64,000 nt of DNA from Lysobacter enzymogenes (lineage in GTDB: Bacteria; Pseudomonadota; Gammaproteobacteria; Xanthomonadales; Xanthomonadaceae). The notes beneath the pieces are model-generated. The model did no database searches, was not told where the DNA came from, and saw only the letters and a program-made list of their open reading frames with translations. This document shows, one piece after another, positions 62,906 to 64,000 of this stretch. Each line of letters opens with the position of its first letter. Positions within the stretch are counted from its first letter, which is position 1. The stretch covers positions 377,390 to 441,389 of the forward strand of contig NZ_FNOG01000006.1 of assembly GCF_900106525.1 (NCBI RefSeq), given 5' to 3'. A program made the translations under genes and the position numbers.

Positions 62906-62938
62906 GGGCCGGCGCCGCCGCTGCGGCGGCGCCGGCCC
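62906..62938 (-). terminator. Very strong hairpin after the cytochrome gene
   Basis: GGGCCGGCGCCGCCGC at 62906-62921 is exactly complementary to GCGGCGGCGCCGGCCC at 62923-62938, ten bases past the stop of the leftward cytochrome gene. A 16-base-pair GC stem with no U tract ends the copper-locus transcript. Confidence 0.75.
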
Positions 62939-62947
62939 GAACCGCGC

Positions 62948-63844
62948 TCAGTGCTGGTGCGACTGCCCGTCGGCGTGCTCGTGGGCTGGCTTGCTGGAAG
63001 CCGGCTTGGCGGGCGCTGGCTCAGCGGAAGCCGGCCCGGCGGGTGCGTTCGATCGCGGCTCGCCGCGAGCCTTGGCCGGCGACGGGGGCGGCGCAGACGC
63101 GGCCTTGCCTGCAGGCTCGTGCGCGCCTGCGTGGTCTTTTGCGCCGGCTTCCTCGGCCGCATCGCCATGCCCGTGTGCGTGCCCGTCGGCCGGCTCGTGC
63201 GGCTTGGCCTCATCGGCATGCGCATGCCCGCCTGCGGCGGCTTCATCGGCATGCGCATCGGCCTCGTCGTGCCCATGACCGCCGGCATCGTCGTGCCCGG
63301 CCATGTTTTCGCCGCCGCCGTGCGAATGCCCGTCGCTGCGCGCGACCAGCGCGCGATAGCCCTGCGCGTCCAGCGACGGCAGGCGGCCGAGGAAGGCGAC
63401 CAGATCCCACAGGTGGCCGTCGTCCATGCTGCCGCCCCAGGCCGGCATGCCCGAGGCCTTGATGCCGTGCTTGATCGTCCAGAACGCGGACGCGGCATCG
63501 ACCTCGCGCTGCGACAGGTTCGGCGGCGCCGGATACAGCCCGCGCGAGAGCTCGCTCGGGCCGGCGCCCGGGCTCAGATGGCAGCCCGCGCACATCGCCG
63601 CGTAGTTGCCGGCGCCGCGGCGCACGCGCTCGGCGTCGTCGAGGTTCGCCGGCACCGTCAGCGTCTGCGCGCGCACCGCGATCGAGCGTTCGCGCGCGTA
63701 CTCGAGCACGGCGTACACCGGTCGCGTATGCGGCGCATCGGCGCCGACGTCATAGACGCCGGACCACAGCGTCGCTGCGCCGATCGCGCCCGCGGCCACG
63801 GCCGCGCCGCCGAACCACAGCCCGGTTCTCAGGAGAGCGTTCAT
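62948..63844 (-). CDS. c-type cytochrome with a long His-rich tail
   Basis: A 298-residue exported protein. An N-terminal membrane anchor or uncleaved signal (TGLWFGGAAVAAGAIGAATL) precedes a mono-haem cytochrome c domain with CAGCH (Cys85, Cys88, His89) and the axial-methionine region ASGMPAWGGSMDD. From about residue 170 to the end, the tail is extremely rich in His, Asp, Glu, Ala and Pro (short samples: DGHSHGGG, GGHGHDEADAH, DGHAHGHGD, HEHADGQSHQH). It lies 12 bases after the end of copB on the same strand, so it is probably part of a copper-resistance operon where the tail would bind copper or other metals. Confidence 0.88.
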   Translation of the reverse strand: MNALLRTGLWFGGAAVAAGAIGAATLWSGVYDVGADAPHTRPVYAVLEYARERSIAVRAQTLTVPANLDDAERVRRGAGNYAAMCAGCHLSPGAGPSELSRGLYPAPPNLSQREVDAASAFWTIKHGIKASGMPAWGGSMDDGHLWDLVAFLGRLPSLDAQGYRALVARSDGHSHGGGENMAGHDDAGGHGHDEADAHADEAAAGGHAHADEAKPHEPADGHAHGHGDAAEEAGAKDHAGAHEPAGKAASAPPPSPAKARGEPRSNAPAGPASAEPAPAKPASSKPAHEHADGQSHQH

Positions 63845-63856
63845 GGGCGCGCTCCG

Positions 63857-64000
63857 TCAGAACCACAGCCGCACGCCGGCGACCAGGCGGGTGTCTTCGA
63901 CCCGCTCGCCGTGCGCGCGCCGGTAATCGGCGGTGTCGCCGAACGCGCGCTCCCAGCTCACGCCCACATACGGCGCGAACTTGCGGCTGATCTCGTAACG
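63857..64000 (-). CDS. copB: Copper resistance protein B, C-terminus only
   Basis: Only the last 47 residues are inside the window; the gene runs off the right edge. The end of the protein (RYEISRKFAPYVGVSWERAF, then GDTADYRR and VAGVRLWF before the stop) matches the C-terminus of outer-membrane CopB/PcoB proteins, which form a beta-barrel for copper handling and often end in VAGVRLWF or similar. A copA gene usually lies upstream, so it is expected beyond 64000. The downstream cytochrome starts 12 bases after the stop. Confidence 0.85.
   Translation of the reverse strand, partial: RYEISRKFAPYVGVSWERAFGDTADYRRAHGERVEDTRLVAGVRLWF

Overview
The window reads as chromosomal DNA of a high-GC gammaproteobacterium. 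It best fits a Lysobacter-like member of the Xanthomonadaceae. This is inferred from gene content, not from a database search: a kynurenine-to-aminomuconate operon, paired secreted subtilases with PA-domain inserts, a DUF4785/lipase pair, a copB-type copper locus, an rpsF-rpsR-rplI-dnaB neighbourhood, and several families of short palindromic intergenic repeats. Coding density is high, many genes overlap by ATGA, and no tRNA, rRNA, CRISPR array, transposase or prophage gene was seen.

Layout. 1-5 kb: a DUF4785 protein cut by the window edge, a secreted lipase-like hydrolase, a PLP-dependent dehydratase, a small secreted protein, a DUF2461 protein and a three-copy tandem repeat. 5-6.2 kb: a thioredoxin-like protein and a CcdA-type membrane protein. 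6.4-15.6 kb: a leftward kynurenine catabolic operon (aldehyde dehydrogenase, beta-carbonic anhydrase, RidA-type deaminase, 3-hydroxyanthranilate dioxygenase, ACMS decarboxylase, an unknown protein, kynureninase, kynurenine monooxygenase) that runs on into sbcB. It is interrupted by a small GIY-YIG gene between inverted repeats. 16-28.7 kb: a rightward set of TldD-TldE-TldD proteins, a DUF4159 protein, a MoxR ATPase, a DUF58 protein and three large membrane proteins, resembling a Bat-type envelope operon. 29-36.6 kb: an SDR protein, a PaiB-like protein, two small proteins, asnS, a DUF2891 protein, an IscA-type protein and a DUF885 metalloprotein. 36.9-40 kb: rpsF, rpsR, rplI and dnaB.

40.5-46.1 kb is the most interesting part: a compact, apparently uncharacterised RiPP (ribosomally made, post-translationally modified peptide) locus. 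Two divergent HExxH-type putative peptide beta-hydroxylases, one carrying a C-terminal PqqD-like recognition domain, overlap each other and a free-standing PqqD-like protein. They are followed by a 48-codon precursor peptide with a charged helical leader and an aromatic/proline-rich C-terminus (WWPPYNVSPAPPSN), then a SAM methyltransferase and a convergent FAD-dependent amine/amino-acid oxidase. No radical SAM enzyme, peptidase or exporter lies beside it.

46-64 kb: a lipoprotein, a glycine-zipper protein, alanine racemase, two tandem S8 proteases, a photolyase, a wax ester synthase/DGAT-like acyltransferase, an OmpA-family lipoprotein, a BvgA/BvgS-like phosphorelay pair with a palindromic upstream site, a small unknown protein, and the end of a copper-resistance locus (a c-type cytochrome with a long His-rich tail and the C-terminus of CopB).
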